From: an uncultured Collinsella sp. | Lineage (GTDB): Bacteria; Actinomycetota; Coriobacteriia; Coriobacteriales; Coriobacteriaceae | NCBI GenBank assembly: GCA_900541795.1 | Contig: UQLC01000020.1 | Span: 1-35,455, forward strand | Direction: 5' to 3' | DNA length: 35,455 nt | Shown: piece after piece, positions 8,756 through 17,278 of the stretch | How positions within the stretch are numbered: position 1 is the first letter of the stretch | How the letters are laid out: every line of letters begins with the position of its first letter | Made by a program: the position numbers and the translations under genes | The notes under the pieces: model-generated | What the model saw: only the letters and a program-made list of their open reading frames with translations | Told to the model about the DNA's origin: nothing | The model's database searches: none

Positions 8756-8790
8756 CCCTTCGAACATTAAAGTTGGGAGGAAACCGGCTT

Positions 8791-10818
8791 ATGGAACAAA
8801 AGGCCAAGGAGGCAGCCTCGCACGCTGCGATTCCTGTGAGCATCTCGGCGATGCTCGTCACGCTAGGCGTGGTGTACGGCGATATCGGCACCAGCCCCAT
8901 GTATGTAACCAAGGCGCTCGTTGCCGGCAACGGCGGCATCGGAAGCGTCACGGAGGAGTTCGTGCTCGGCGCGCTCTCCCTTGTCGTGTGGACGGTCACG
9001 TTGCTGACCACCATCAAGTATGTGCTCATCTCGCTGCGCGCCGATAACCATGGTGAGGGCGGCATCTTTGCCCTGTACAGCCTGGTCAGGCGCTGCGGCA
9101 AGTGGCTTATCATCCCCGCCATGCTGGGTGGCGCCGCGTTGCTCGCCGACGGCATCCTGACGCCGGCCGTTACCGTTACCACGGCCATCGAGGGCCTGCG
9201 CACTATCCCGGCGGTTCATGCCGTGCTGGGCGATGACCAGGGCCGCGTCGTCGCCATTACGCTCGCCATCATCATCGTGCTCTTCTTGGTACAGCGCATC
9301 GGTACGGCCAAGATCGGTCACGCCTTTGGCCCCATCATGACGCTGTGGTTCCTATTCCTGGGCGGCACGGGTTTGTTCTTTGTCTTACAGCACCCCGCCG
9401 TGCTGCTGTGCCTCAACCCGCTCCGCGGCATCGCCTTTTTGTTGAGCCCCAACAACCACGCGGGCATCATGATTCTGGGCAGCTGCTTCCTCGCCACCAC
9501 CGGTGCCGAGGCGCTCTACTCCGACATGGGCCACGTCGGCCGCGGCAATATCTACGCTACCTGGCCGTTCGTTAAGTGCTGCCTGCTGCTTTCCTATATG
9601 GGCCAGGGCGCTTGGCTTATGAACAACGCTGCCAACCCCGAGCTCATGGGCATTGCCGACCTCAACCCGTTCTACCAGATGCTCGCCCCGGGCCTGCGCC
9701 CGTTTGCCGTTGGCCTTTCCACCGTCGCGGCCATCATTGCCTCGCAGGCGCTCATCACCGGCGCGTTTTCGCTGGTGTCCGAGGCCAGCCGTCTGGACCT
9801 CATGCCGCACATGCAGGTCTTCTACCCTGCCGAGACCAAAGGCCAGCTCTACATCCCCATGGTCAACAACGTCATGCTTGTGGGCTGCGTCATCGTGGTG
9901 CTGCTGTTCCAGAACTCGGCGCATATGGAAGCCGCCTACGGCCTTGCCATTACGCTGACTATGATGTGCACCACGCTACTGCTCTTCTTCTACCTGCACG
10001 AGGAGCGCAAGCTCAAGGTTGCTCCGTGGATCTTCGCGGCCTTCTTCCTTTTGCTCGAAGGCTTCTTCTTCGTGAGCTCGCTCACCAAGTTCTTCCACGG
10101 CGGCTATTTCACCATCCTCATGGCTGCACTCATCATGGGCATTATGGTGTGCTGGTACAACGGCACGGCGGTCGAGCAGCGCCAGTTTACGCTGCTGCCG
10201 CTGCGCAGCTACCTGCCGCAGCTCAAGCGCCTGCGCGACGACGACCGTTACGAGCGCATGAGTGACAACGTCGTGTACCTGACCAAGGACACCCATACCG
10301 ACTACATCGACCGCGATATCGTCTATTCGATCTTGGACAAGCATCCCAAGCGTGCCCGCGCCTGGTGGTTCGTGAATGTCGAGACCATGGACGAACCGCA
10401 CACCTTTGCCTATTCGGTCGAGACGTTCGGCACCGACTACGTGTTCCGCGTGCACCTGTACCTGGGCTACAAGATCAACCAGCGCGTCAATGCCTACCTG
10501 CGTCAGGTTGTTCAGGACCTGGCTGCCACCGGCGAGCTGCCGCCGCAGACGCATGACTACTCGGTCTACAAGGATCCGGGTAACATCGGCACGTTCAAGT
10601 TCGTCCTGATCCGTAAGCTTCTGGCGCCCGAAAGCGATGTGGAGCCCAGCGAGCGTACGGCCATCACGCTCAAGTACATCATTCGCCGCGCCGCCGGCAC
10701 GCCCGCGCGTTGGTACGGCCTGGAGAACTCCAACGTGAGCTTTGAGTACGTGCCGCTGTTCACCAAGTTCAAGGCCGTGAACAAGATGCAGCGCCTGGCC
10801 CCCAACGAGCGGCCGTAG
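8791..10818 (+). CDS. kup: Kup/Trk-type low-affinity K+ uptake protein
   Basis: A 675-residue KUP-family potassium transporter, probably a K+/H+ symporter in the cytoplasmic membrane. The family signature VYGDIGTSPMY is at about residues 23-33, followed by about twelve membrane segments to around residue 455, with ITxGAFSLVSEA as another conserved KUP stretch. A hydrophilic C-terminal domain of about 210 residues follows, as in the E. coli protein (622 residues). The ATG at 8791 is chosen because GGGAGG sits 10 bases upstream; an in-frame TTG at 8773 overlaps that site. Downstream lie a small membrane protein and a KdpDE-like two-component pair, making a K+ homeostasis cluster. No kdpFABC pump genes are in the window. 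Confidence 0.93.
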   Translation: MEQKAKEAASHAAIPVSISAMLVTLGVVYGDIGTSPMYVTKALVAGNGGIGSVTEEFVLGALSLVVWTVTLLTTIKYVLISLRADNHGEGGIFALYSLVRRCGKWLIIPAMLGGAALLADGILTPAVTVTTAIEGLRTIPAVHAVLGDDQGRVVAITLAIIIVLFLVQRIGTAKIGHAFGPIMTLWFLFLGGTGLFFVLQHPAVLLCLNPLRGIAFLLSPNNHAGIMILGSCFLATTGAEALYSDMGHVGRGNIYATWPFVKCCLLLSYMGQGAWLMNNAANPELMGIADLNPFYQMLAPGLRPFAVGLSTVAAIIASQALITGAFSLVSEASRLDLMPHMQVFYPAETKGQLYIPMVNNVMLVGCVIVVLLFQNSAHMEAAYGLAITLTMMCTTLLLFFYLHEERKLKVAPWIFAAFFLLLEGFFFVSSLTKFFHGGYFTILMAALIMGIMVCWYNGTAVEQRQFTLLPLRSYLPQLKRLRDDDRYERMSDNVVYLTKDTHTDYIDRDIVYSILDKHPKRARAWWFVNVETMDEPHTFAYSVETFGTDYVFRVHLYLGYKINQRVNAYLRQVVQDLAATGELPPQTHDYSVYKDPGNIGTFKFVLIRKLLAPESDVEPSERTAITLKYIIRRAAGTPARWYGLENSNVSFEYVPLFTKFKAVNKMQRLAPNERP

Positions 10819-10879
10819 GCGCCGACGGGTTGCACGGAGTTGGTTTTCGATGGACAAGATTGAGACCGGGGAGGCAAAC

Positions 10880-11074
10880 ATGGATGCAAAGATGCTTGAT
10901 GGCCGCGAGGTGGTTGCCGAGCTGGTACGTGAGGCACGCGCCGACGCCGCCGAAGATCGGTTCCTTACGAACCGTGCCAACATGGATATGGCCGATCGCG
11001 TAATTTCGATCGTGGCACTGGTATTTGGAGCGGTGTGCGTGTGTGCCCTGCTCGCGCACGTGCTGTTTGTCTAG
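10880..11074 (+). CDS. Small single-pass membrane protein, unknown
   Basis: A 64-residue protein: a charged N-terminal 40 residues (Arg, Asp, Glu, Ala rich) followed by one hydrophobic segment, roughly IVALVFGAVCVCALLAHV, to the C-terminus. The topology suggests N-in, tail-anchored. The ATG at 10880 has GGGGAGG 5 bases upstream; an in-frame ATG at 10850 with a poorer site would add 10 residues. It begins 61 bases after kup and ends before a terminator, so it is probably cotranscribed with kup. I recognise no family. KdpF is a smaller membrane peptide of the Kdp pump, but similarity is not visible. Confidence 0.65.
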   Translation: MDAKMLDGREVVAELVREARADAAEDRFLTNRANMDMADRVISIVALVFGAVCVCALLAHVLFV

Positions 11075-11120
11075 CGACCGCCGGTTGCAAAGGCTATACA
11101 CTTGGAACCACCACAAGGGA

Positions 11121-11160
11121 AACCACCACAAAGGTGCCTGTCCCCTTTGTGGTGGTTTTT
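11121..11160 (+). terminator. Intrinsic terminator between the small protein and the kdpD-like gene
   Basis: AACCACCACAAAGG and CCTTTGTGGTGGTT form a 14-base stem with a short loop, and the right arm runs into TTTTT. A partial copy of the left arm (ACCACCACAAGGG) sits just upstream at 11108. It separates kup and the small protein from the two-component pair. Confidence 0.8.
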
Positions 11161-11185
11161 GTTTTGAGAGAGGGGCGGGACGCTG

Positions 11186-12811
11186 ATGGACGTCCGTACG
11201 GACGGCGATATTGCCGATAGCTTTTGGTGGCGGCGCACAACGCTGACGCGCCGCACTCCTCTGTATGACGCCTGCGTATCGGTGGGGCTGCTGGTCGCGG
11301 CGACGATTGTGGGCGCGCTGCTCGACCATCCGGGTCTCGCGCCGAGCATCATGATCGTCTATGTGTTCGCCGTTCAGCTGTGCGCATTCTTTACCTGGAG
11401 TCGCCTGTATTGCTTGCTGAGCTCGGCTGCCGCCGTGGCGCTCTACAACTTCTTGTTTGTCGACCCGCGCTACTCGCTGTCGCTTATCGACCGCGGCTAT
11501 CCCGGCATGTTCTTCATCATGTTCGTGGTCTCGCTTGTGTCGAGCTCGATTGCGTTGGCCCTGCGCCGCGCCTTGGCACAGGCTGCCGCCAGCGACCGCC
11601 GCACGCATATGGTGCTCGAGACCAACCGCATGCTGCAGCGGTGCGCCGATCAGCATCAGATCGTTCACGCCATGGCCACGCAGCTGGCACGTCTTTCGGG
11701 CTGCCCGGTCGTGTGGTACAGCGCCGACGCCGAGGGCGATGACCTGCTGCCGCGTGCGACATACACGGCCGTGGGCGATGCCGCACCGGTGCACGAACTG
11801 GCGCCGCAGATGCCGCCGCGGCTCTCGGCGTCCGCCTATGTGGGAACGCCGCTCGATGCCACCTATGGCGGCTCGGCGTTTTATGGCATCTACCTGACGG
11901 TTCGCACAGGCGACGGCTTCGCGCGCTCGGGCGACCCCGCCTCGGTGGTGGGCGTGCTGGCTATCGTTGCCGAGCCCGACGTGCTGACGCATGAGGAGCG
12001 GACACTTGCCGATGCCATCGTGAGCGAAGGCGAGCTGGCGCTCGATCGCGCCCGCGCCATGGAGGCCCGCGAGGAGGCGGCGGTGCTTGCCAAAAACGAA
12101 CAGCTGCGCGCCAACCTGCTGCGCTCCATCTCGCACGACCTGCGCACGCCGCTCACCAGTATTTCGGGTAATGCCGATGTGCTGCTCGACCAGGGCTCGA
12201 CCGGCACCGCGGTGCTCGATGCCCAGACGCGCCGCGGCCTGCTTCTATCCATTCGCTCGGATGCGCTGTGGCTCAACGCCACCGTCGAGAATCTGCTCGC
12301 CATCACCAAGCTCGAGGGTGGCGGTATGCGCCTGTCGACCACGCTCGAGCTCATGGACGATATCGTCGAGGAGGCGCTGCGCCACGTAAATCCGGCCGTG
12401 CGCGAGCACGACCTTAAGGTGGTGGCGTGCGATGAGCCGGCGCTCGTCAACGTCGATGCGCGCCTGATGGTGCAGCTGGTGGTCAATCTGGTGAACAACG
12501 CCATCACCTATACGCCCGCGGGTTCGCATATCGTGATTTCGATTAGCGTCGACGATGGACGCGTGGCGTGCTCGGTGGCCGATGATGGTCCGGGCATCGC
12601 ACCCGAGGATCGCGAGCGGATCTTTGAGTCGTTCTATACCGCCAACCATGGTCTGGCCGACAGCCACCGCAGCGTTGGCCTGGGTCTTTCGCTCTGCCGT
12701 TCCATTGCGTTGGCACATGGCGGTAGCATAGAGGTTGCCGCGGCGGACCCGCACGGCTCGGTCTTTACGATTGAGCTTCCTGCCGCCGACGTTTCGTTTG
12801 ATAAGGAGTAG
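11186..12811 (+). CDS. kdpD: KdpD-like sensor histidine kinase lacking the N-terminal KdpD/Usp half
   Basis: A 541-residue kinase. About residues 25-125 hold four hydrophobic segments matching the DUF4118 membrane domain of KdpD. A GAF-like region (about 145-285) follows, then the HisKA box SISHDLRTPLTS with phospho-acceptor His317, the N box NLVNNAITYTP, and G boxes DDGPGI and VGLGLSLCRS. E. coli KdpD is about 900 residues; the N-terminal KdpD and universal-stress-protein domains are absent here. A natural start with GAGAGGGG upstream and no coding remnant before it indicate a complete short form rather than a recent truncation. It is followed 4 bases later by its response regulator. The neighbouring kup suggests K+ or turgor sensing. 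Confidence 0.85.
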   Translation: MDVRTDGDIADSFWWRRTTLTRRTPLYDACVSVGLLVAATIVGALLDHPGLAPSIMIVYVFAVQLCAFFTWSRLYCLLSSAAAVALYNFLFVDPRYSLSLIDRGYPGMFFIMFVVSLVSSSIALALRRALAQAAASDRRTHMVLETNRMLQRCADQHQIVHAMATQLARLSGCPVVWYSADAEGDDLLPRATYTAVGDAAPVHELAPQMPPRLSASAYVGTPLDATYGGSAFYGIYLTVRTGDGFARSGDPASVVGVLAIVAEPDVLTHEERTLADAIVSEGELALDRARAMEAREEAAVLAKNEQLRANLLRSISHDLRTPLTSISGNADVLLDQGSTGTAVLDAQTRRGLLLSIRSDALWLNATVENLLAITKLEGGGMRLSTTLELMDDIVEEALRHVNPAVREHDLKVVACDEPALVNVDARLMVQLVVNLVNNAITYTPAGSHIVISISVDDGRVACSVADDGPGIAPEDRERIFESFYTANHGLADSHRSVGLGLSLCRSIALAHGGSIEVAAADPHGSVFTIELPAADVSFDKE

Positions 12812-12815
12812 CGCT

Positions 12816-13529
12816 GTGCCGAACTCTGCCGTAAAACCGCTCATCTTGGTCGTTGAGGACGACCCCGCCGTCCGCAATCTTATTGTTGCCGCGCTCGAGG
12901 CGCACGGCTTGCGCCATATGGCTGTGGAGACCGCCCATGCCGCTATCGCCGCCGCCTCGTCGCAGACGCCGAGCATTGTGCTGCTCGATCTGGGCCTGCC
13001 CGATATGGACGGCGTCAAGGTGGTGGAGTCGGTGCGCGCATGGTCGGGCATGCCGATTATCGTGGTCTCGGCGCGCAGCGAGGACGCGGACAAAATCCGC
13101 GCGCTCGATGCCGGTGCCGACGACTACCTGACCAAGCCGTTTTCGGTCGAGGAACTGCTCGCGCGCATTCGCACGACGCTCAGGCGCCTTTCGTATGCGC
13201 AGACGGGCGGCGTTGTCTCCGAGGGCTCGTTCGATACCGGTGAGCTGCATATCGATTTTGATGCCGGCATCGCCACGATGGATGGCGAGGAACTGCATCT
13301 GACGCCGATCGAGTATAAGCTCCTGTGCCTGCTGGCGCATAACGCCGACAAGGTACTGACGCACCAGTTTATCCTGCACGAGATTTGGGGCACGGCAACT
13401 AAGAGCGACCTGGCGAGCCTGCGCGTCTTTATGGGCACGCTGCGCAAGAAGATCGAGTCCGACCCCGCGCATCCGCGCTATATCCAGACGCACGTGGGTA
13501 TTGGTTACCGATTGGTCATCCAGGGATAG
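12816..13529 (+). CDS. kdpE: KdpE-like OmpR-family response regulator
   Basis: A 237-residue regulator. The receiver domain has the acidic pair VVEDD (about residue 12), phospho-acceptor Asp58 in LLDLGLPDMDGV and the conserved Lys107 in YLTKPF. The C-terminal winged helix includes LTPIEYKLLCLLA and ends with RYIQTHVGIGYRL, typical of the OmpR/PhoB class and close to KdpE. The GTG start at 12816 has AAGGAG 7 bases upstream, inside the end of the kinase gene, so translation is coupled. Targets are unknown; kup is the obvious local candidate. Transcription ends at a bidirectional palindrome. Confidence 0.88.
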   Translation: MPNSAVKPLILVVEDDPAVRNLIVAALEAHGLRHMAVETAHAAIAAASSQTPSIVLLDLGLPDMDGVKVVESVRAWSGMPIIVVSARSEDADKIRALDAGADDYLTKPFSVEELLARIRTTLRRLSYAQTGGVVSEGSFDTGELHIDFDAGIATMDGEELHLTPIEYKLLCLLAHNADKVLTHQFILHEIWGTATKSDLASLRVFMGTLRKKIESDPAHPRYIQTHVGIGYRLVIQG

Positions 13530-13553
13530 GTCGGCATCCGCCATCCCAATATG

Positions 13554-13620
13554 AGTTGCGGTGAAATACGGTCTAAATTTGCCTAATTCCAGGCAAAACA
13601 GTCCGTATTCCACCGCAACT
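13554..13620. terminator. Long imperfect palindrome between convergent genes
   Basis: Arms of about 30 bases (13554-13584 and 13591-13620) pair with a few mismatches around the 6-base loop AATTCC; the outer part AGTTGCGGTG pairs fully. It fills the gap between the kdpE-like gene (+) and the RlmKL gene (-) and begins 25 bases past one stop and ends 3 bases before the other. A short T tract follows on the plus strand. Probably a bidirectional terminator derived from a repeat element. Confidence 0.7.
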
Positions 13621-13623
13621 TTG

Positions 13624-16182
13624 TTATTTGCCCTTGGGCTTGCTGGCGTAGAACTTCTTCTTTTTGGACTTGCCGGCGGGGGAGGGCTTGCCAGCAAAGT
13701 TGGACTTGCCGTTGCCGGTCTGCACGTGCGCGGGCACTGCCGCGCGAGGCTTACGGGCCTCGGGGTTACGCAGCTCCTCGACGCGCTCGGCAATTTCCTC
13801 GGCGCTAAAGCCGACCTCGGCCATGGCGTCCTCGATGGGCAGGCGGCGCACGATATAGCAGTGGTGCACCTTCTGGTTGCGCGCGAAGTCCTCGGGGATG
13901 GTCTGTGCCGTAATGTCCTCCAGCACCACGCCCGCGCGCGCGAGCTTGCGCGCCTCGGGGCGGAAGCCGCGCAGGTTGCAGCTAAAGATGGCGTGGCCGC
14001 CCTGTGCGAGCAGGCGCGATACGCCGGCCAAAAGCTCAACATGGTCGCGCTGGACATCCCAGGTGCGGCGGCCCATCTTGGACGAGTTCGAAAACGTGGG
14101 CGGGTCGACAAAGATCAGGTCCCAGCGGTTGCGCGTCTGGCGCTGGTCGCGAATCCAGGCGAGCACGTCGTCGCGCACAAAATGATGCTGCGGACCAACA
14201 AAGCCGTTCTGGCGCATATTGCGCTCGGCCCAGTCCAGGTAGGTGTTGGAAAGGTCGACCGTCACGGTCTCCTCGACGCCGCCATCGGCCGCGTAGCAGG
14301 TGGCAGTGCCAGTGTAGGCAAACAGGTTGAGGAAGCGGCGCGCCTGCTTGGCGTGCTCGCGCACTAGGTTGCGGGTGACGCGGTGATCCAGGAAGATGCC
14401 CACATCCAGATAGTCGTCAAAGTTGACGGCAAAGGTAAGGCCGCCCTCTTCGATGAGTGGCAGACGACGGCGTGCGATATTGGCGCGCTCGCCCGAGCCG
14501 CCCTTGCCGGCGCCCTGCTTGCCGTACTGCGAGCCGCCGCGCGAACGCATGCGGGCCTTGGCGTGCACATGCTCGGCCGGAACATCAAGGATGCGCGGCG
14601 CGATGGCCAGAATGTCGAGCATGCGGGCCTGGGCTAGCGCGGGGTCGATGGTCTTGGGCGCGGCGTATTCGGCGATGACGAGCCAGCGGCCCGGCGTCTG
14701 CGGGCAACCCTCGTACAGGTCGATGGCGGCGGAGTAGTCGGGCAGGTCGGCATCGTAGACGCGGTAGCAGCTTACGCCCTCGCGCTTGGCCCACTTGCGG
14801 CGCAGGCGCGCGTTCTTGCGCAGGCGGTTGGCGAACTGCTCGGACCCGGGGATGAGCACGGGCAGCGGCTTGCCGTCGCCCAAGTCGAGCGTGGCGGCAG
14901 GTTCGGGCATGGAGGAAGCGGCGGCTTCGTCTTCGACGTCCGTGGACTGTTCCTCGGCGTTTATGCTGGTCGCAGCCTCGAATGCCGCGGCGGCGTGGTC
15001 GAGCGAGTGCCAAACCTCAAGAGCCGCCTCCTCGTTATTGGGCATGACGGCGATGGAGCGCGCGGGCTCGGCATGGAGCGCGCGGGCCATAAGGCCATCG
15101 CGGGTGAGCGCAGCGACCGGCGCCGCGGAAAGCTCGGGCGCGCGGCGCAGCTCGCCGACCAGCGTCATGGCGTCGTGCATGAGCGAAAGCGGGGTCTCGG
15201 TGGTGTCTGCGACCACGGCGGCACCGGCGACGGCGCCCGCATGGTCCAGCACGGTGGCGGGCTTGGCGGCGCAAAAGTCGACAAAACGCTTGTAGCCAGC
15301 GCTCTTGACCATGCGCTCGGCGGTCTTGCGAGCGGCGGGGTCGATGTCTGCGGCCACGATGCGCGCCTGGCGTTCGCGCGCTGCCGCCTCGCGCTCGCGC
15401 GCCTCGGCAAGCAGCTGCTCCCACAGAGCGGCGTTGTGCAGCTGCCAGCCCTCAAAGCCCCAGCGCTCGCGTGCGGCGCCCGGGGCGCGGTCGGTCAGAA
15501 TGTTCACGGCTTCCAGCAGCAGGCCGCCGCCGGCGCACGAGGCATCGATCAGCGTGGGAAGGGCTTCATTTTCGTAATCGTCGGCCGTCAGCTCGCGCTC
15601 GCATAGCGCGGTCCAGCCGACCTGCGCCAGCACCAGGGCGGCGTAGTCGGGGCGCAGCACGTGCGCGCCCTCGCCGGCGCGGGTCGCTGCGGGCGGCAGG
15701 CGTTTGAACAGCGGGTCGCCCGAAAGGTCTAGGCTTATGCTCGCGCGGCGCTGGCGCAGCGAAAGCAGTAGGTGAACATCGGGGTCGGCGGCATCGACAT
15801 CGGCGCGACGGCCCGTGGTCTCGGCCAGGCGGTCGCACAGCGCGTCTTTGGCGCGCAGGGCCGAGAAACGCGTGTTGCGCAGCTGCTCGGTCACGCCGCG
15901 GGCGGTGATGGCAATGGTGGCGCCGGGGCGGACGATGTTCTCCCAGGCGATGTCGTAAACGCTATCGTACAGCTCGTCGGCGTCCTGCGCCTCAAAGCGC
16001 CCGAGCACCGCAAACACGCGGCTCGCCAGACGCGACCACAGACAGGCGCGGTAGCCTTCTTCGAGCTCGCCCTCAAACGTGGCGCGGCCCTTCAGCCGGC
16101 GAACATGCGAAAGCCCGAGGCGTTTAAGCTCATCGGCGAGTGCGGACTCAAAGCCCTCGGGGCAGCTTGCGTAAAATTCCAT
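13624..16182 (-). CDS. rlmL: RlmKL-type 23S rRNA methyltransferase with degenerate RlmL half
   Basis: An 852-residue two-domain protein, longer than E. coli RlmKL (702). The N-terminus MEFYASCPEGFE plus a THUMP-like region and the motif RERWGFEGW identify the RlmL half (m2G2445). In that half the SAM motif usually reading D-P-x-C-G-S-G-T is DASCAGGG (from residue 213), and the catalytic NPPY motif is missing, with VVADTTE in its place near residue 326. An Ala/Glu-rich stretch of about 100 residues follows. The RlmK half (m7G2069) is intact: FLNLFAYTGTAT, VDPPTFSNSS (Asp about 693) and FSCNLRGF. The C-terminus is a Lys-rich tail. So only the RlmK reaction is expected. The start is ATG 16182 with AGAGGT upstream; an in-frame ATG at 16227 lacks a good site. 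Confidence 0.85.
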   Translation of the reverse strand: MEFYASCPEGFESALADELKRLGLSHVRRLKGRATFEGELEEGYRACLWSRLASRVFAVLGRFEAQDADELYDSVYDIAWENIVRPGATIAITARGVTEQLRNTRFSALRAKDALCDRLAETTGRRADVDAADPDVHLLLSLRQRRASISLDLSGDPLFKRLPPAATRAGEGAHVLRPDYAALVLAQVGWTALCERELTADDYENEALPTLIDASCAGGGLLLEAVNILTDRAPGAARERWGFEGWQLHNAALWEQLLAEAREREAAARERQARIVAADIDPAARKTAERMVKSAGYKRFVDFCAAKPATVLDHAGAVAGAAVVADTTETPLSLMHDAMTLVGELRRAPELSAAPVAALTRDGLMARALHAEPARSIAVMPNNEEAALEVWHSLDHAAAAFEAATSINAEEQSTDVEDEAAASSMPEPAATLDLGDGKPLPVLIPGSEQFANRLRKNARLRRKWAKREGVSCYRVYDADLPDYSAAIDLYEGCPQTPGRWLVIAEYAAPKTIDPALAQARMLDILAIAPRILDVPAEHVHAKARMRSRGGSQYGKQGAGKGGSGERANIARRRLPLIEEGGLTFAVNFDDYLDVGIFLDHRVTRNLVREHAKQARRFLNLFAYTGTATCYAADGGVEETVTVDLSNTYLDWAERNMRQNGFVGPQHHFVRDDVLAWIRDQRQTRNRWDLIFVDPPTFSNSSKMGRRTWDVQRDHVELLAGVSRLLAQGGHAIFSCNLRGFRPEARKLARAGVVLEDITAQTIPEDFARNQKVHHCYIVRRLPIEDAMAEVGFSAEEIAERVEELRNPEARKPRAAVPAHVQTGNGKSNFAGKPSPAGKSKKKKFYASKPKGK

Positions 16183-16209
16183 GGGTGACCTCTCTGGTTG
16201 CGTCGCTCC

Positions 16210-16215
16210 ATTATA
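16210..16215 (-). promoter_or_regulatory. Candidate -10 of the RlmKL gene
   Basis: The minus strand reads TATAAT here, 28 bases before the ATG, within the 75-base divergent gap to the HAD gene. The surrounding CCATTATATGATGG is nearly palindromic and also gives TATGAT (16214-16219) as a possible plus-strand -10 for the HAD gene. No strong -35 was found on either strand. Confidence 0.4.
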
Positions 16216-16257
16216 TGATGGATGCATCGTTTACTCTCGCCCCCGAAAGGAACCCAT

Positions 16258-17085
16258 ATGATTGATGCGTGCCCCGATTCTGCCGTGCTCTTTTTTGACG
16301 TGGACGGCACGCTGACGTCGTTCGATCCCGACAACATGACCGACAAGGACTTTTCGGCGGTTCGCCCCTCGCAGGCGGTGATCGAGGCGTTTCATCGCCT
16401 GCGCAATGCGGGTCACCAGGCATTTATCTGCACGGGTCGTCCCTTGTGGCTGATTGCCGATGGTCTGCGTGCTTTGGAGCCTGCGGGTGTCGTTGCCATG
16501 GCGGGAGCGACACTCGAGGTCGAGGGCCGCGTGGTACACGAGGACTGCTTTGACGAGGACATTGTCGAGGAGCTTGCACGCCGTATGGCCGCGGCAGGGA
16601 TTGAGGCCTTTTTCGAGACCAACGTGGCTACTTTTGCCTTGGAACCCGCGGGCGTTGAGCAGTCGTCTCTGATCGGCACTTCTGTGGTGCACAGCGCCGA
16701 GGAAATGCGCGTCGACGGCAGTCTGCGCGTGGGCAAGGTATGCCTCAATGTGCCCAGTTTGGCTCGCGTAGCCAACGATGACGGCTTTATCGATCGCGAG
16801 TTTGAGCTGTGCAACACCGGTGGCCAGAATCGCGAGCTGAGCCCCAAGGGCATCGACAAGGGCGTGGGCGTGGCGCGAGCGCTGGAATACCTGGGTCGCA
16901 CCGGCAACGCGCGCACCTTTGGCTTTGGTGATTCCGGCAACGACCTGGGCATGCTCGCTGCGGTCGAGACGGCTGTCGCCATGGGCAACGCCATGCCTGA
17001 GGTCAAGGCGGTCGCCGACTACGTGACCGACGATGTCGCACACGACGGCACCGTCACAGCGATGCAGCATTTCGGCCTCATCTAA
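16258..17085 (+). CDS. HAD-superfamily (Cof-type) phosphatase
   Basis: A 275-residue HAD hydrolase. Motif I is FDVDGTLTS (about residue 13), with the nucleophile and acid-base Asp pair; motif II is ICTGRP; motif III is the Lys in ELSPKGIDKG; motif IV is GFGDSGNDLGML. The cap inserted between motifs II and III places it in the Cof/IIB type, which hydrolyses small phosphorylated metabolites such as sugar phosphates or flavin precursors. Specific substrate is unknown. The ATG at 16258 has GAAAGGA 6 bases upstream; an upstream in-frame ATG at 16222 lacks a site. It is divergent from the RlmKL gene and 193 bases before the aldolase gene. Confidence 0.85.
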   Translation: MIDACPDSAVLFFDVDGTLTSFDPDNMTDKDFSAVRPSQAVIEAFHRLRNAGHQAFICTGRPLWLIADGLRALEPAGVVAMAGATLEVEGRVVHEDCFDEDIVEELARRMAAAGIEAFFETNVATFALEPAGVEQSSLIGTSVVHSAEEMRVDGSLRVGKVCLNVPSLARVANDDGFIDREFELCNTGGQNRELSPKGIDKGVGVARALEYLGRTGNARTFGFGDSGNDLGMLAAVETAVAMGNAMPEVKAVADYVTDDVAHDGTVTAMQHFGLI

Positions 17086-17157
17086 TGAATCCCGCGTTCT
17101 GACGTTTGCTCAAACTGCGACTCTTCGCTTTTGCATGCTCAATCGATTTATCAATCC

Positions 17158-17173
17158 AAACACTGAGGTGTTT
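17158..17173 (+). repeat. Small hairpin after the HAD gene
   Basis: AAACAC-TGAG-GTGTTT is a perfect 6-base hairpin 73 bases past the HAD stop. The T tract is short, so it is at best a weak terminator. The rest of the gap to 17279 holds a possible -35 TTGATA near 17215, without a clear -10. Confidence 0.4.
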
Positions 17174-17278
17174 ATACCGTTCGCCGAGAAGATAAAAAAC
17201 CGCAGCTCACGCCTTGATAAACGTAGGTAAAGTGTTTAGCAGTTTAACGCCCATGTGCAAGCGAAAGGAATCAGGCAG

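Noticed and set aside
8666..8790. A c-di-AMP riboswitch before kup
   Set aside because: Such riboswitches often control K+ uptake genes, but the leader after the TATAAT is about 30 bases and no matching conserved core is seen.
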